This document shows positions 17,733 through 26,957 of a DNA stretch of 64,000 nt, in pieces (the stretch's first letter is position 1; every line of letters begins with the position of its first letter). The DNA is taken from assembly GCA_964390725.1 (NCBI GenBank), contig CAYMIW010000011.1, positions 15,480 to 79,479 on the forward strand. The letters run 5' to 3'. The position numbers were made by a program, and so were the translations under genes. This DNA comes from JAABTH01 sp964390725. Its GTDB lineage: Bacteria; Bacillota; Dethiobacteria; DTU022. Under the pieces are notes generated by a model that was not told the origin of the DNA, made no database searches, and was given only the letters and a program-made list of their open reading frames with translations.

Positions 17733-18148
17733 TTAATTGGCTATTCGCTTTATAATGTTAATTGCGGTAACTTATACCAATTATAGAAATCTATTTGGAG
17801 TGATAAACGGTATTATATTTAAAAAAAAGCTTGATTTGTCGGTAATATCGTTGTAAGATATTCTCAAACAGGAACCATAATAGAAAAATATTTACACGCA
17901 AAAGAAGGATATTTTACATAAATATAGAATTTTAGCTGCAAGTAATGTTATAATGATTCAGAACAGAGAAAAGTATCTGTATATTCTAATCCGGTTTCGT
18001 ACCGGCTGCAGAGGCCGGGCATCCTGAAAGCGGAGGTGATTAAGGGAAAGCAGGAATGGTTTAGAGAGAGTGTGCCCGACAGCAACTTAATAAAATAGAC
18101 TAGAGAGAACCAGGGCGCATCAGTTATTTTGAAAGGGAGAGAATAATT
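17733..18148 (+). other. Intergenic region with extended -10 promoter and candidate structured leader
   Basis: An extended -10 element TGTTATAAT (17946-17954) predicts a start near 17961 and a leader of about 190 bases for the gene at 18149. Within it are CCGGT-TTCGT-ACCGG (17992-18006 region) and a long-range pairing of GCCGGGCA with TGCCCGAC (about 18014-18079) enclosing purine-rich internal segments. It matches none of the c-di-GMP aptamers in the window and no riboswitch I recognise. Confidence 0.35.
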
Positions 18149-18841
18149 ATGAAAAAGCTAGTCAGGTACGGGCTGCTTCTTCTGGTCGTATCTTTGATAG
18201 GCTTGGCGATCCTGCTAATTGGCGCCCCGGTTGTCCTTGCCAATGAAGAAGCAGTTACAAATGAAGAATATACTCCCGCGGAAAAAGCCGCTGCTATTAA
18301 GGCGGCCAACGATGCTATTAAAAGAATCCCCCATCCCAGCCTGATCGTATCCTATGAACAATCTTATGTTGATGAGGTAGCCAGGGCTTTTGCCCTTGTA
18401 GAGATTGCAAAAGAAGAGTATGGTGCCGAGGACAGCGATTTCCCGGATTTAGCCAGTTTATATGAGGCTGAATTGCGGGTTTTAAAGATGTACGCAATTA
18501 AAAATGCGCAGGATGCGATTGACCTCATTCCTCCTAAAGAGCAGATTACCAGTGAACACAGGGGACTTATCGAGGACGCCCGCAGGCTGGTAAATATTGC
18601 AATGAATGATTTCGGAGCAACTCCATTCGATATCTGCTGGCGCTATGATAAGCTGCAGGAGGCTGAGGATGCTCTTCCTGAAGAGGAAGAACCAGAGCCC
18701 GAACAACCTAAACCAGAACCCAAACCCGACGACCGGGTTCCGACCCCGCCGACAGGCGGCATATCCGGCCTGATTACCCTTGGTATTATTCTTTCGGGAG
18801 CAGGGTTGATGGCTGCAAGAAAACGCAGGGGAAAACACTGA
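18149..18841 (+). CDS. Helical-repeat surface protein with TPPTG wall/membrane anchor
   Basis: The 230-residue protein has a signal peptide (about 1-33, ending VVLAN) and two helical modules of about 65 residues with A.KAANDAI..IP / NAQDAIDLIP openings and ARxLV.IA.xxFGA ends. An acidic Pro-Glu-Lys linker follows, then the C-terminus TPPTGG, a hydrophobic stretch (about 20 residues) and RKRRGKH. That tripartite end is the architecture of sortase substrates, with TPPTG in place of LPxTG. The same ending and module occur in the cohesin protein at 18996. AAAGGGAGAGAA precedes the ATG. No enzymatic motif is visible; it may be a spacer or binding protein of the wall. Confidence 0.75.
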   Translation: MKKLVRYGLLLLVVSLIGLAILLIGAPVVLANEEAVTNEEYTPAEKAAAIKAANDAIKRIPHPSLIVSYEQSYVDEVARAFALVEIAKEEYGAEDSDFPDLASLYEAELRVLKMYAIKNAQDAIDLIPPKEQITSEHRGLIEDARRLVNIAMNDFGATPFDICWRYDKLQEAEDALPEEEEPEPEQPKPEPKPDDRVPTPPTGGISGLITLGIILSGAGLMAARKRRGKH

Positions 18842-18896
18842 TTATGCAAGCGAAGGTAGGTTAAAATAACAGGAAAATGTTTGGAGGTAGCTTACT

Positions 18897-18929
18897 ATGT
18901 TACCGAAAAAGAAAACAACAACCGGTTAA
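18897..18929 (+). CDS. Possible 10-residue leader peptide
   Basis: A TTGGAGGTAG site lies 7 bases before an ATG encoding MLPKKKTTTG and a stop. It sits in the leader between the gene at 18149 and the cohesin gene at 18996. The ribosome binding site is strong, but the peptide has no known relatives and may not be made or may only affect translation of the region. Confidence 0.25.
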   Translation: MLPKKKTTTG

Positions 18930-18995
18930 AGGAGGGTAGTCTTTAGCCTCAAAAAATATAGTTTTAATTAATGATTATAAAGGGGTGTAAACATA

Positions 18996-20006
18996 ATGAA
19001 TTTATTAAGAAAAAGTAAAAAATTATCAATCGCTTTGGTTATTTGCCTCACATTCCTGTTATTGTTTTCGCAAACCGCATTTGCTGCTGACGGTGTTAAG
19101 CTGAGCGCCAGTACTGAGAGCGGAATCGTAGATGGTGAAGTAACAGTTAAAATCAATATCTCCAATGCTGAAGATACCGAGGGCGGCCAGTTCGACCTGG
19201 CTTTTGATCCTGATATCCTGGAGCCTAAATCGGCTACCAGGGGCGATTTTGTACCCGATGTTTCAGGTAACGTTTTCGATTATAACCTGGAGCTTGAAGA
19301 GGGCAAAATCAGGGTGCTCTGGGTTATTGCTGCTGGTTCAGAAGAAGACTCCGGCGTGGTCGGCACCATAGTCTTTGATTTGCTGGACGACGGTGAAACA
19401 AACCTTACCTTCAGCAATTTAACCATGGCTCCTGAAGATGTTGAAGTAGATACACCAACTTCGGGTAAAGTAACTGTTATCAGTGAAGAAGCAGCAAAGC
19501 AAAATGCTATTGATGCTGCCGATGAAGCAATTGCCGATCTTCCCGATTGCGAAGATATCACCCTTGCCGACAAGGATGATGTTGAAGATGCTCGTGAACT
19601 GGTAGAGTATGCCATGGATGAATATGATGCAGATGAAGATGATTTTGAAGACCTGGAAAAACTGGAATGCGCAGAAAAAATGATTGCCAAGTGGGAAGCT
19701 GTAAAAGCTGCCGACGATGCAATCCTTGCCCTGCCTTCCGTGGACAGCCTTACTCTTGATGATAAGGCCGACGTTGTAGCTGCCCGTGCCCTGGTTAATA
19801 AAGCCAAGAGTGATAACGATGCAGTAGATGCCGACTTTACTTACCTGAGCAGGTTGGTTTCCGCTGAAAACAGGATCAATGAACTTGAAGGCCTTACCCC
19901 AACACCGCCAACCGGTGGAATGTCTTACATCTTTGTGGCTGGTGGTTTGATCCTGCTTATCGGTCTGGTCGGTTTGTTAAAACGCGAGCGTATGGCTTCC
20001 AGGTAA
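18996..20006 (+). CDS. Anchored single-cohesin protein
   Basis: The 336-residue protein has a signal peptide (about 1-30, FAADG), one cohesin domain (about 31-165) and two helical modules of about 65 residues like those in the protein at 18149. It ends in TPPTGG, a hydrophobic segment and KRERMASR. Cohesin hallmarks are SNAEDTEGGQFDLAFDPDIL, GTIVFDLLDDGETNLTF and the closing SGKVTV. Cohesins bind dockerins with calcium, so it should hold the dockerin proteins at 21000, 23979 and 35662 on the cell surface (inference). AAAGGGGTG lies before the ATG. There is no carbohydrate-binding module, hence it is not a cellulosomal scaffoldin. Confidence 0.87.
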   Translation: MNLLRKSKKLSIALVICLTFLLLFSQTAFAADGVKLSASTESGIVDGEVTVKINISNAEDTEGGQFDLAFDPDILEPKSATRGDFVPDVSGNVFDYNLELEEGKIRVLWVIAAGSEEDSGVVGTIVFDLLDDGETNLTFSNLTMAPEDVEVDTPTSGKVTVISEEAAKQNAIDAADEAIADLPDCEDITLADKDDVEDARELVEYAMDEYDADEDDFEDLEKLECAEKMIAKWEAVKAADDAILALPSVDSLTLDDKADVVAARALVNKAKSDNDAVDADFTYLSRLVSAENRINELEGLTPTPPTGGMSYIFVAGGLILLIGLVGLLKRERMASR

Positions 20007-20063
20007 TTCTGCAATTGTTTACCGGGTAGTTGATGTTTGCTAAAAAATAAGTGCATGCTGTCA

Positions 20064-20091
20064 ACGGCGGCGGTTTTCTAATCGCCGCCGT
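20064..20091 (+). other. Strong GC-rich hairpin between the two cohesin genes
   Basis: ACGGCGGCG (20064-20072) pairs perfectly with CGCCGCCGT (20083-20091). No T-run follows, so it is more likely an mRNA-stability or processing hairpin than a terminator. Confidence 0.55.
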
Positions 20092-20137
20092 GACGGCCAT
20101 GATTGTAACAACAGGATAGGGCAGAGGTCACAAATTA

Positions 20138-20893
20138 ATGATCGCATTATTTAAAGATGTATCGATTAAATTATTACCGTTCTTTGTCGTATTGGCCTTA
20201 ATCCTGGCGCTGGGTCAGCCCGGTTTTGCATCAGGAGAATTTATTCTGAAAGCGCCGGTGCACCAGGGCCAGAAAGGTGAACAGGTTCGGGTTGTGGTTA
20301 CTGCGGATAATGCTGCCGGCACTGAAGGCGGGCAGTTTACTCTAAAGTATGACCCTGCTGTTGCGAAGCCGGTAACAATTGAACCGGGCAGCCTGGTAAC
20401 CGGGGCCGCAAGCAACCTGCATATGGCCAACCTTGAGTATGCCCGCGGCGAAATGATCTTTATGTGGGTTACTGCCGCAGCCGATACAGAAAATAACGGC
20501 CCACTCTGCACTATTGTTTTTGACTTGATTAACGATGGTGTTGCAAATATAACCTTTGATGAAATTGTAATTGCTCCTGATGGAGTTGGAATAGGGCAGC
20601 CGATTTCCGGCAGAATAACAGTTGGTGACCCCGGTGCGGTCAGCAACGGCAGTGAGAATTCCGGCGCTGAACCGGCTGACGAGCTTGAAGATGCCGCAGA
20701 CCAACAGCCGGAGGAAGAGATCACTGAAGACCTCGGAAGCGAAGAAGAACAAGCTGAAGAAAGAGCATTACCCGGGGAGGTTAGTTACGGCGTCAGCAGC
20801 TATTGGTTACCGGTTTTAATCATTGTTGTTATCATGGCTGCAGCCTTGGTTTTTATCATCAGGCGTAATAAAAAAAGCAATGCAAAGCATTAA
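20138..20893 (+). CDS. Membrane-anchored single-cohesin protein
   Basis: The 251-residue protein has a signal peptide (about 1-31, GFASG), a cohesin domain (about 32-165: VTADNAAGTEGGQFTLKYDP, CTIVFDLINDGVANITF, SGRITV), an acidic linker, a C-terminal membrane segment (about 218-240) and RRNKKSNAKH. It lacks the TPPTG motif of its neighbour, so it probably stays in the membrane and presents its cohesin close to the bilayer. Similarity to the cohesin at 18996 suggests local duplication followed by change of the anchor. The two dockerin genes follow directly. Confidence 0.87.
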   Translation: MIALFKDVSIKLLPFFVVLALILALGQPGFASGEFILKAPVHQGQKGEQVRVVVTADNAAGTEGGQFTLKYDPAVAKPVTIEPGSLVTGAASNLHMANLEYARGEMIFMWVTAAADTENNGPLCTIVFDLINDGVANITFDEIVIAPDGVGIGQPISGRITVGDPGAVSNGSENSGAEPADELEDAADQQPEEEITEDLGSEEEQAEERALPGEVSYGVSSYWLPVLIIVVIMAAALVFIIRRNKKSNAKH

Positions 20894-20999
20894 CAGTCGG
20901 CTATCACCATATGGAATGGCCGGCATTGGCAAACATATATAAAGCAGACAACAGGGAGAACAAAGATTTCTATCTTTACATGAAAGTGAGGGTTAGAAA

Positions 21000-23741
21000 A
21001 TGGCTGAAACCAGCAAGAACAAGCGGGCAATTAGAATAGCTCTGACTTTGCTCGTCTTTTTAATAATCCTGCTCACGGTTTCCTCATCTGCATCTGCAGC
21101 AACGCTGGGCGATGTGAACAGAGACGGGGTTGTTAATATACTTGATGTCGTTTTGGTTAATGGTTATGTGCTGGGCAACACGCACCTGACGGCGACGCAG
21201 AAATACTACGCCGATGTTAACCGCGACGGCAAAGTTGATATTTATGACAATATACTACTGATGCAAATGGTGTCGGGAATCATTTATGACTTTCCAACAG
21301 TATCAGCCCCGGCCCTGTCTTCTCCGGCTAACCAGGCTTACTTAACCACCGGAACAATTACTTTCGAGTGGAATCCGGTTCCCGGGGCAAATAAGTATGA
21401 GCTCGAAGTAACCAGGGCTGACGACGGGTCAGTATTCAGGAACCAGGTTGTTGGCAGCTCATATGCCAGCATCCAGTATGGTTTCCCCAATGATGGCAGC
21501 CAATTCAGGTGGCGGGTAAGGGCAGGCAACAGCGATGGCTGGGGTTCCTGGTCTTCTTACCGTACCTTTACCAGCGGCAGCACCGCCGCTTCGCCTGCGC
21601 CATCATCACCGGCGCCTTCGTCGCCTGCATCTTCATCACCTGCTTCTTCACCATTGCCTGTTCCTAATACCCCCTCGCTCGGTTATCCGTCAGCCGGGGC
21701 CAATGTGGGAGGCAGTTCGGTCAGCTTCCAGTGGAGCGCGGTAACTTATGCTACCAAGTATCAGCTGGAAGTTTCCAGAAGCAGCGATGGTTACATTTTC
21801 CGTAATGTTGAACTTAGCGACAGGGTTAATACAACCCTGAGCGGGTTTTATGATGACACAACAGAATACCGCTGGCGGGTCCGGGCCGGCAATGACAGCG
21901 GCTGGAGCTCATGGACCTCCTACCGCTACTTTACCAACGGAACCAGGCTGGCCGCGCCAAACCTGGGGTCCCCGGCAAGCAATGCAGTGGTTGAAGGCAC
22001 ATCAGTCAGCTTTAACTGGAACTCTGTCTCGGGAGCCACCCGCTACGAGCTTGAAGTGGTCAGGGACAGCGACAGCTATATCTTTAAAAATGTTGAAACA
22101 GGCGCAAACACCGGGACAACCCAGAGCGGTTTTCCGAATGACGGCAGCACTGATTTTCGCTGGCGGGTCCGGGCCGGAAATGCAACTACCTGGGGTTCCT
22201 GGTCTTCTTACCGCACCTTTACCAGCGGATCAAGGGGTGAATCTTTACTGACCCCCACATTAACCTCACCGGCCAGCGGAGCAGTTGTTTCCGGTTCCTC
22301 GGTGGTTTTCCGCTGGAACCCGGTCAGCGGGGCAAACCGTTACCAGTTAAGGGTTTATAAAGGTTCCGAGCTTTTTAAAGATGTACCGCTCGGCAACGTT
22401 ACAGCATCTGAGCAGTTTGGGTTTACCCGTGATGGTTCTGAATACAGCTGGCAGGTACGCTCCGGCAACCAGAACGGTTGGGGCAGTAACTGGTCGTCGT
22501 TGAGGACTTTTACAAACGGTGAGCTGCCAAGTGCTCCTGTGCTTGTATCTCCGCTCAGCACAGCACCCGGAAGCCAGGTTACTTTCCAGTGGAATTCTGT
22601 AACCGGTGCTGAGGAGTATGAACTTGAAGTTGTTAATGAACGAACCGGTGCTTACGAAGTTAAAACTTCTGTAGGCAACGCTACATCCACGCTGCAGAGA
22701 AGTTTCCCGAACGATGGTTCCTCTTACAAGTGGCGTGTCAGGGCCAGAAGCAAGGAAGGCTGGGGCTCGTGGTCGGCTTATGCTACTTTCGTTAATGGTG
22801 ATTCTCCGGTTGCTCCTGTTCCGGTATCGCCTGCAAACAACGAAGTAACCAACCGCAGCTGGATCAACTTCCAGTGGCAGCTGGTTCCCGGTGCCGATCG
22901 TTACCAGCTTGAGATAAAAGACAGCAACGGCGATGTTTACCGCACGGTTAATGTTGGCAACCGCAGTACCTCGCTGCAGCAGGATTTCCCTGTTGACGGC
23001 AGCGATTATACCTGGCGGGTTCGTTCCGGCAACGTTAATGGATACGGGTCGGACTGGTCGGCGGCAAGAAAGTTCACTGTCGGCGCTCCGGTTGAAAGAC
23101 CGCTGCTCTTAATACCGGGGGTAAATGCATATATTGCCCCTGCCGATGCAGTTTACGATACAGAAATTGCTTTTACCTGGACTGAAGTTAACAACGCCGA
23201 TGATTACCAGCTTGAAGTGGTAAGGGTACGTGATCGGCAGTTGTTTGATAAGATAATTACCAGCGATACCGCTTACCCCCTCGATGGTTTTGTAGACGAG
23301 GAACAATACAGGTGGCGGGTTCGTGCTTCCAGGACAACCGGCAGCACAACCTCCTGGGGTGACTGGTCTGCAGAACGTGATTTCATTTACTACAGCGACG
23401 GGGTTCCCGATGCGTTCGAGACTCCCCTGCTCACCTCACCCGCTGTTAATGCAGTGGCTGTTGGTAATTCAATAACGTTCAGGTGGACAGAGTTATCTAC
23501 CCCTCCGGCCAATTATCATTTACAGGTTCGCAGGGCTGATAACGGTTCTACCTTTATTAATGACAGCAGCATTACCACGAACGTTGTTAACGGAGAAGAA
23601 GTGCATCTGTACGGCAACTTCCCTGATGATAACACTGTCTTTCTCTGGCGGGTAAGAGCTGTTGATGGAGACGATAGCAGCCCCTGGACTTTCTACCGGA
23701 GGTTTGTTAACGGCTCATACTGGTGGGACCTGCCCTTTTAA
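21000..23741 (+). CDS. Secreted dockerin protein with eight fibronectin-like repeats
   Basis: The 913-residue protein has a signal peptide (about 1-34) followed by an N-terminal type I dockerin (about 36-98) with two calcium loops, DVNRDGVVNILD and DVNRDGKVDIYD. Eight repeats of about 90-100 residues follow, each opening APxLxSPAxxA and containing VxFxWNxVxGAxxYELEV and FRWRVRAGN..GWGSWSxYRTF, which is a fibronectin III-like beta sandwich. A Pro/Ser/Ala linker separates repeats 1 and 2. There is no catalytic domain. The dockerin should dock on the cohesins encoded upstream, projecting a roughly 800-residue beta fibre. AAGTGAGGG lies 6 bases before the ATG. Rapid repeat homogenisation is suggested by near-identical repeat motifs. 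Confidence 0.87.
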   Translation: MAETSKNKRAIRIALTLLVFLIILLTVSSSASAATLGDVNRDGVVNILDVVLVNGYVLGNTHLTATQKYYADVNRDGKVDIYDNILLMQMVSGIIYDFPTVSAPALSSPANQAYLTTGTITFEWNPVPGANKYELEVTRADDGSVFRNQVVGSSYASIQYGFPNDGSQFRWRVRAGNSDGWGSWSSYRTFTSGSTAASPAPSSPAPSSPASSSPASSPLPVPNTPSLGYPSAGANVGGSSVSFQWSAVTYATKYQLEVSRSSDGYIFRNVELSDRVNTTLSGFYDDTTEYRWRVRAGNDSGWSSWTSYRYFTNGTRLAAPNLGSPASNAVVEGTSVSFNWNSVSGATRYELEVVRDSDSYIFKNVETGANTGTTQSGFPNDGSTDFRWRVRAGNATTWGSWSSYRTFTSGSRGESLLTPTLTSPASGAVVSGSSVVFRWNPVSGANRYQLRVYKGSELFKDVPLGNVTASEQFGFTRDGSEYSWQVRSGNQNGWGSNWSSLRTFTNGELPSAPVLVSPLSTAPGSQVTFQWNSVTGAEEYELEVVNERTGAYEVKTSVGNATSTLQRSFPNDGSSYKWRVRARSKEGWGSWSAYATFVNGDSPVAPVPVSPANNEVTNRSWINFQWQLVPGADRYQLEIKDSNGDVYRTVNVGNRSTSLQQDFPVDGSDYTWRVRSGNVNGYGSDWSAARKFTVGAPVERPLLLIPGVNAYIAPADAVYDTEIAFTWTEVNNADDYQLEVVRVRDRQLFDKIITSDTAYPLDGFVDEEQYRWRVRASRTTGSTTSWGDWSAERDFIYYSDGVPDAFETPLLTSPAVNAVAVGNSITFRWTELSTPPANYHLQVRRADNGSTFINDSSITTNVVNGEEVHLYGNFPDDNTVFLWRVRAVDGDDSSPWTFYRRFVNGSYWWDLPF

Positions 23742-23851
23742 AGGCAGTCTGTTAGCAGTTATTACACGATTTTGCGGTGATATGGGGGTGAACCAGGGAT
23801 AAAGTGAAAAAAAACGGAAATAGCCAACATGTTACCCTGATCAGGCCATAC

Positions 23852-23893
23852 AGCCCGGTTCAGGTGGGAATTACAAAAAGCCTGAACCGGGTT
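23852..23893 (+). other. Long hairpin between the two dockerin genes
   Basis: CCCGGTTCAGG (23854-23864) pairs perfectly with CCTGAACCGGG (23881-23891) around a 16-base loop, with TTTACC after it. The tail is poor in T, so it is a weak terminator or a processing element. Confidence 0.55.
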
Positions 23894-23978
23894 TACCGGT
23901 AAATTGTCAATACTTAGTGAGCTTATTTTTAGAAATTAAAAGAAAATAAATATCAAGAATGAAAGTGAGGTTTAAAAA

Positions 23979-26468
23979 ATGCCAAAGACATTTGGGAAAA
24001 GAGCAGGGGCAAGGGCTTCGCTCATATTGCTCTCCGTCTTCCTTTTCCTGTTGTTAGTTGCCCCGGTAGCGCTGGCTGCTACCTACGGCGATGTAAATGA
24101 CGACGGGGAAATAAATGTTCAGGATGTTGTGCTGGTTATGAAGCATGCTCTTGACCTGGAAGAACTGACAGAGGCCCAGCAGGCAGTCGCCGACGTTAAC
24201 GGCGACGGGAATATAAACGTACAGGATGTTACCCTGATCATGCAGCACTCCCTGGGGTTAATTGATGACTTCCCCCATGCAGCGCTTACTGTATCGAAGG
24301 TAACAGCAGTCAACCCGAAACAGGTTGAGGTTGAGTTCAACCGTATTTTGAATGCAACTGAGATGGAAGATATGGTTTTAGAAAACTTCCATGTAGGTTT
24401 GCAGGCATCACCGGCAACCAACCGTCTGACCGGTACGGGAGCAGCTGTTTCTCTGAACGGTGACAATAAAACTGTTATACTAACTATGGGTGGGGACAAT
24501 GTATTTGTCAACGGCTCTACCACTAACAGGGTTATCGTCAGGAAGGATGTTGGCATTTCAGTTGATTACACCAATTCCAGTGTTGCTTTTACAGATAACG
24601 CCGTTCCGACTCTGGTTGATGTGAAATCTGTCAGCCCCTCTTTGATAGTGCTGACTTTCTCAGAACCTCTTGATAAAGATATTACACCGACTAATATTAC
24701 TTTAAATGATGGTGCAATTGCACTTAACCTTAATGGTGCTACTTATGTAGATTCCCAGCGGGAACTGCGTATCAACACCTACAGCAATTTAAGTGCAGGT
24801 TCTTACACACTGGCGATCAAAACAGGTACATCGCTCAAGGATTACACCGGCTATAGCGTAGTTCCTGTCACCAAGACATTTACTCATACGCCGATTACAA
24901 CAGCGCCCACTGTCAGTGTAAAATCATCAAATGAAAGATCAGTTACCATTGAATTTTCACGCGAGATAGATACCGATTCACTGGTCGGTAACACCAGCGT
25001 TTTATTCAGACACACCTATGATTCAACTGTAAACCAGGTAACAGGTACCGCTGTTTCTAATCCTTCCGGTGATAGTAAAACATTTGTCATCGATTTTGAT
25101 GAAAAATTACTGCCTCCGGGAACAACCACCATGTGGATGAAGTATGCAACCGATACAGCTGATGCTAACAAAATTAAGGACACCTGGGGCAATACTATTG
25201 CCGCGGCTACTTTTTCTGTAACAACTACTGCCGATACAACTGCACCGACAGCCAGCGTATCAGTATATAACAATACCCGGATCGACGTGCAGTACAGTGA
25301 AGCTGTGCAGGGCGGAGACAACCTGGGCAATTACACCTTGAAAAAAGGTACATCCAGTAAAACAATCAGCAGCATTGTTGATTTAGGCAATAACAAGTAC
25401 AGGCTGGTTGTGGCTGATGAAATGCAGGGTGTGCATACCCTGACTATTGCCAATATCAAGGACAAATCACCGGCCGAAAACGCCATGGGAACTCAGACTT
25501 ACACCTTTGATGTTGATGATAAGATTGCACCAACAGTTGTTGATCTAAGTGGAAATGATAATGACTATTTCTACTGGCAGACAACAGCTGGAACGTCTGA
25601 TGAAGTTAGGATTTTCTTCAGTGAACCGATGAATGCATCAGATTTGGCCAACAAGCAGATGTATGAAAACGTTGGGAGTGGTAATGCTAATCCAACAACT
25701 GCCACGGCTTCTTCGGATGGAAAGTCGGTTTACCTGAAGTTTGCCAACGATGTAACCGGAGCTTTACGGGTTGGATCTCTGAGAGATGTCGCTGGTAATT
25801 CTCTTGGCATTTCAACAGAGCTAACAGGAGAGAATTATTCAGTTGGGCTTGATGGTTCGGTTACTGCACCGGCAAGGGCGATTACAACAACATCAATCCG
25901 CCTTTATCTGAATGAGATCATCACTGCTGAATCATACGAAGACTTTGAAATCAGCATAGATGGTGGTACTGATTGGGATGATGTATTTTTCAACGGCATT
26001 TCCAATGTAACCACCAGCGGTAAATCGGTGATCACCCTCTACTTGGCTTCTGCCGATGCAATTCCTTACAACGCAGAAAATGTTATGATTAGAACTATAG
26101 CTAGCCCCAGTTCGGAGAACCTGTTCGGGATTCCTGTTAAAATACCATCGACTGCAGTCGTTGATAAAATTCCACCGGTTCTAGTTAAGGCCGAAGTTGA
26201 CAGTACAACTAAGATTACGCTTACTTTCAGCGAAGATCTTGATGCAGCTTCTTTTGCCTTGACCGGCAGAAACGGGTTCAGTGTTTCGGGAACTACCATA
26301 TCAACAGCTATTCCTGGTGGAGCGGCTAACGAAGTTGAGATTACTCGGTCAAGCGGCAGCTTCTTTGTAGCTGGGTCAAGTACAGTTAGCTACAGTGCTT
26401 CAACTGGAGAGGTAACAGATGAAAATGATAATGCTCTGGCAACATTCAGCAACAAGGCTACTGAATAG
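23979..26468 (+). CDS. Secreted dockerin protein with repeated Ig-like (SbsC/S-layer-type) domains
   Basis: The 829-residue protein has a signal peptide (about 1-33, LAATYG), an N-terminal dockerin (DVNDDGEINVQD and DVNGDGNINVQD loops, about 35-95) and about seven Ig-like units. The first starts VSKVTAVNPKQVEVEFN; later ones contain TxVxVxFSEPLD, ITLTFSEDLD and RIDVQYSEAV. These units resemble the Ig-like modules of S-layer and adhesin proteins. No enzyme or wall anchor is present, so surface attachment should be through the cohesins. GAAAGTGAGG precedes the ATG, as in the preceding gene. A strong terminator at 26557 closes the cohesin-dockerin block. Confidence 0.85.
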   Translation: MPKTFGKRAGARASLILLSVFLFLLLVAPVALAATYGDVNDDGEINVQDVVLVMKHALDLEELTEAQQAVADVNGDGNINVQDVTLIMQHSLGLIDDFPHAALTVSKVTAVNPKQVEVEFNRILNATEMEDMVLENFHVGLQASPATNRLTGTGAAVSLNGDNKTVILTMGGDNVFVNGSTTNRVIVRKDVGISVDYTNSSVAFTDNAVPTLVDVKSVSPSLIVLTFSEPLDKDITPTNITLNDGAIALNLNGATYVDSQRELRINTYSNLSAGSYTLAIKTGTSLKDYTGYSVVPVTKTFTHTPITTAPTVSVKSSNERSVTIEFSREIDTDSLVGNTSVLFRHTYDSTVNQVTGTAVSNPSGDSKTFVIDFDEKLLPPGTTTMWMKYATDTADANKIKDTWGNTIAAATFSVTTTADTTAPTASVSVYNNTRIDVQYSEAVQGGDNLGNYTLKKGTSSKTISSIVDLGNNKYRLVVADEMQGVHTLTIANIKDKSPAENAMGTQTYTFDVDDKIAPTVVDLSGNDNDYFYWQTTAGTSDEVRIFFSEPMNASDLANKQMYENVGSGNANPTTATASSDGKSVYLKFANDVTGALRVGSLRDVAGNSLGISTELTGENYSVGLDGSVTAPARAITTTSIRLYLNEIITAESYEDFEISIDGGTDWDDVFFNGISNVTTSGKSVITLYLASADAIPYNAENVMIRTIASPSSENLFGIPVKIPSTAVVDKIPPVLVKAEVDSTTKITLTFSEDLDAASFALTGRNGFSVSGTTISTAIPGGAANEVEITRSSGSFFVAGSSTVSYSASTGEVTDENDNALATFSNKATE

Positions 26469-26957
26469 AGATAGCGTTTCAGTATGTGGTTAAATCAGTT
26501 AAACATATCGCCCTGGAAGTAAACACGTTGAGAAGTAAGTTAACAAGCTAAGCAATAAAACGGCGGTGGTAGAACTGCCACCGCCGTTTTCTCCCATAAA
26601 TTCAGGGCAAAAACAGCCGTTTTAAGAGCGGCCTGGTTTACTATTCCATTTTATGCTTGGCCGAAAGGTGTTATACATGTTACTTTCTTACAAAAACCAA
26701 AATTGGGAAAAACAATAGCAGGCATCTGTTTATGCTTGTTATTTTTTTATAGACATCTTACCTTAACACAGTTAAATATATCGCCCGGAGAAGCACGCGC
26801 CCAAGCGCGTGCTTCTTCCATCTGCAGAAAAAAGCCTGTCACGGTTTTATAAGCAGGGTTGGCCTTTAAATGAGAAGCCTGGGAGGCAGGGTTGAGAGGG
26901 GTATAGAGAGAATATATCAGGCAGGCTGTAAATGTATGTGGAAAGGAGGGGGAAGTG
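26469..26957. other. Intergenic region with terminator, a second strong hairpin and a short direct repeat
   Basis: Besides the terminator at 26557, AGAAGCACGCGC (26789-26800) pairs perfectly with GCGCGTGCTTCT (26805-26816) around CCAA. An 18-base sequence, CAGTTAAACATATCGCCC (26496), recurs with one change at 26769. No gene or known RNA is seen. Confidence 0.6.
26557..26592 (+). terminator. Rho-independent terminator after the dockerin gene
   Basis: AAAACGGCGGTGG (26557-26569) pairs perfectly with CCACCGCCGTTTT (26578-26590). It lies about 90 bases after the stop codon at 26468. Confidence 0.88.

Noticed and set aside
18996..26468. Cellulosome
   Set aside because: No glycoside hydrolase, carbohydrate-binding module or multi-cohesin scaffoldin is present.
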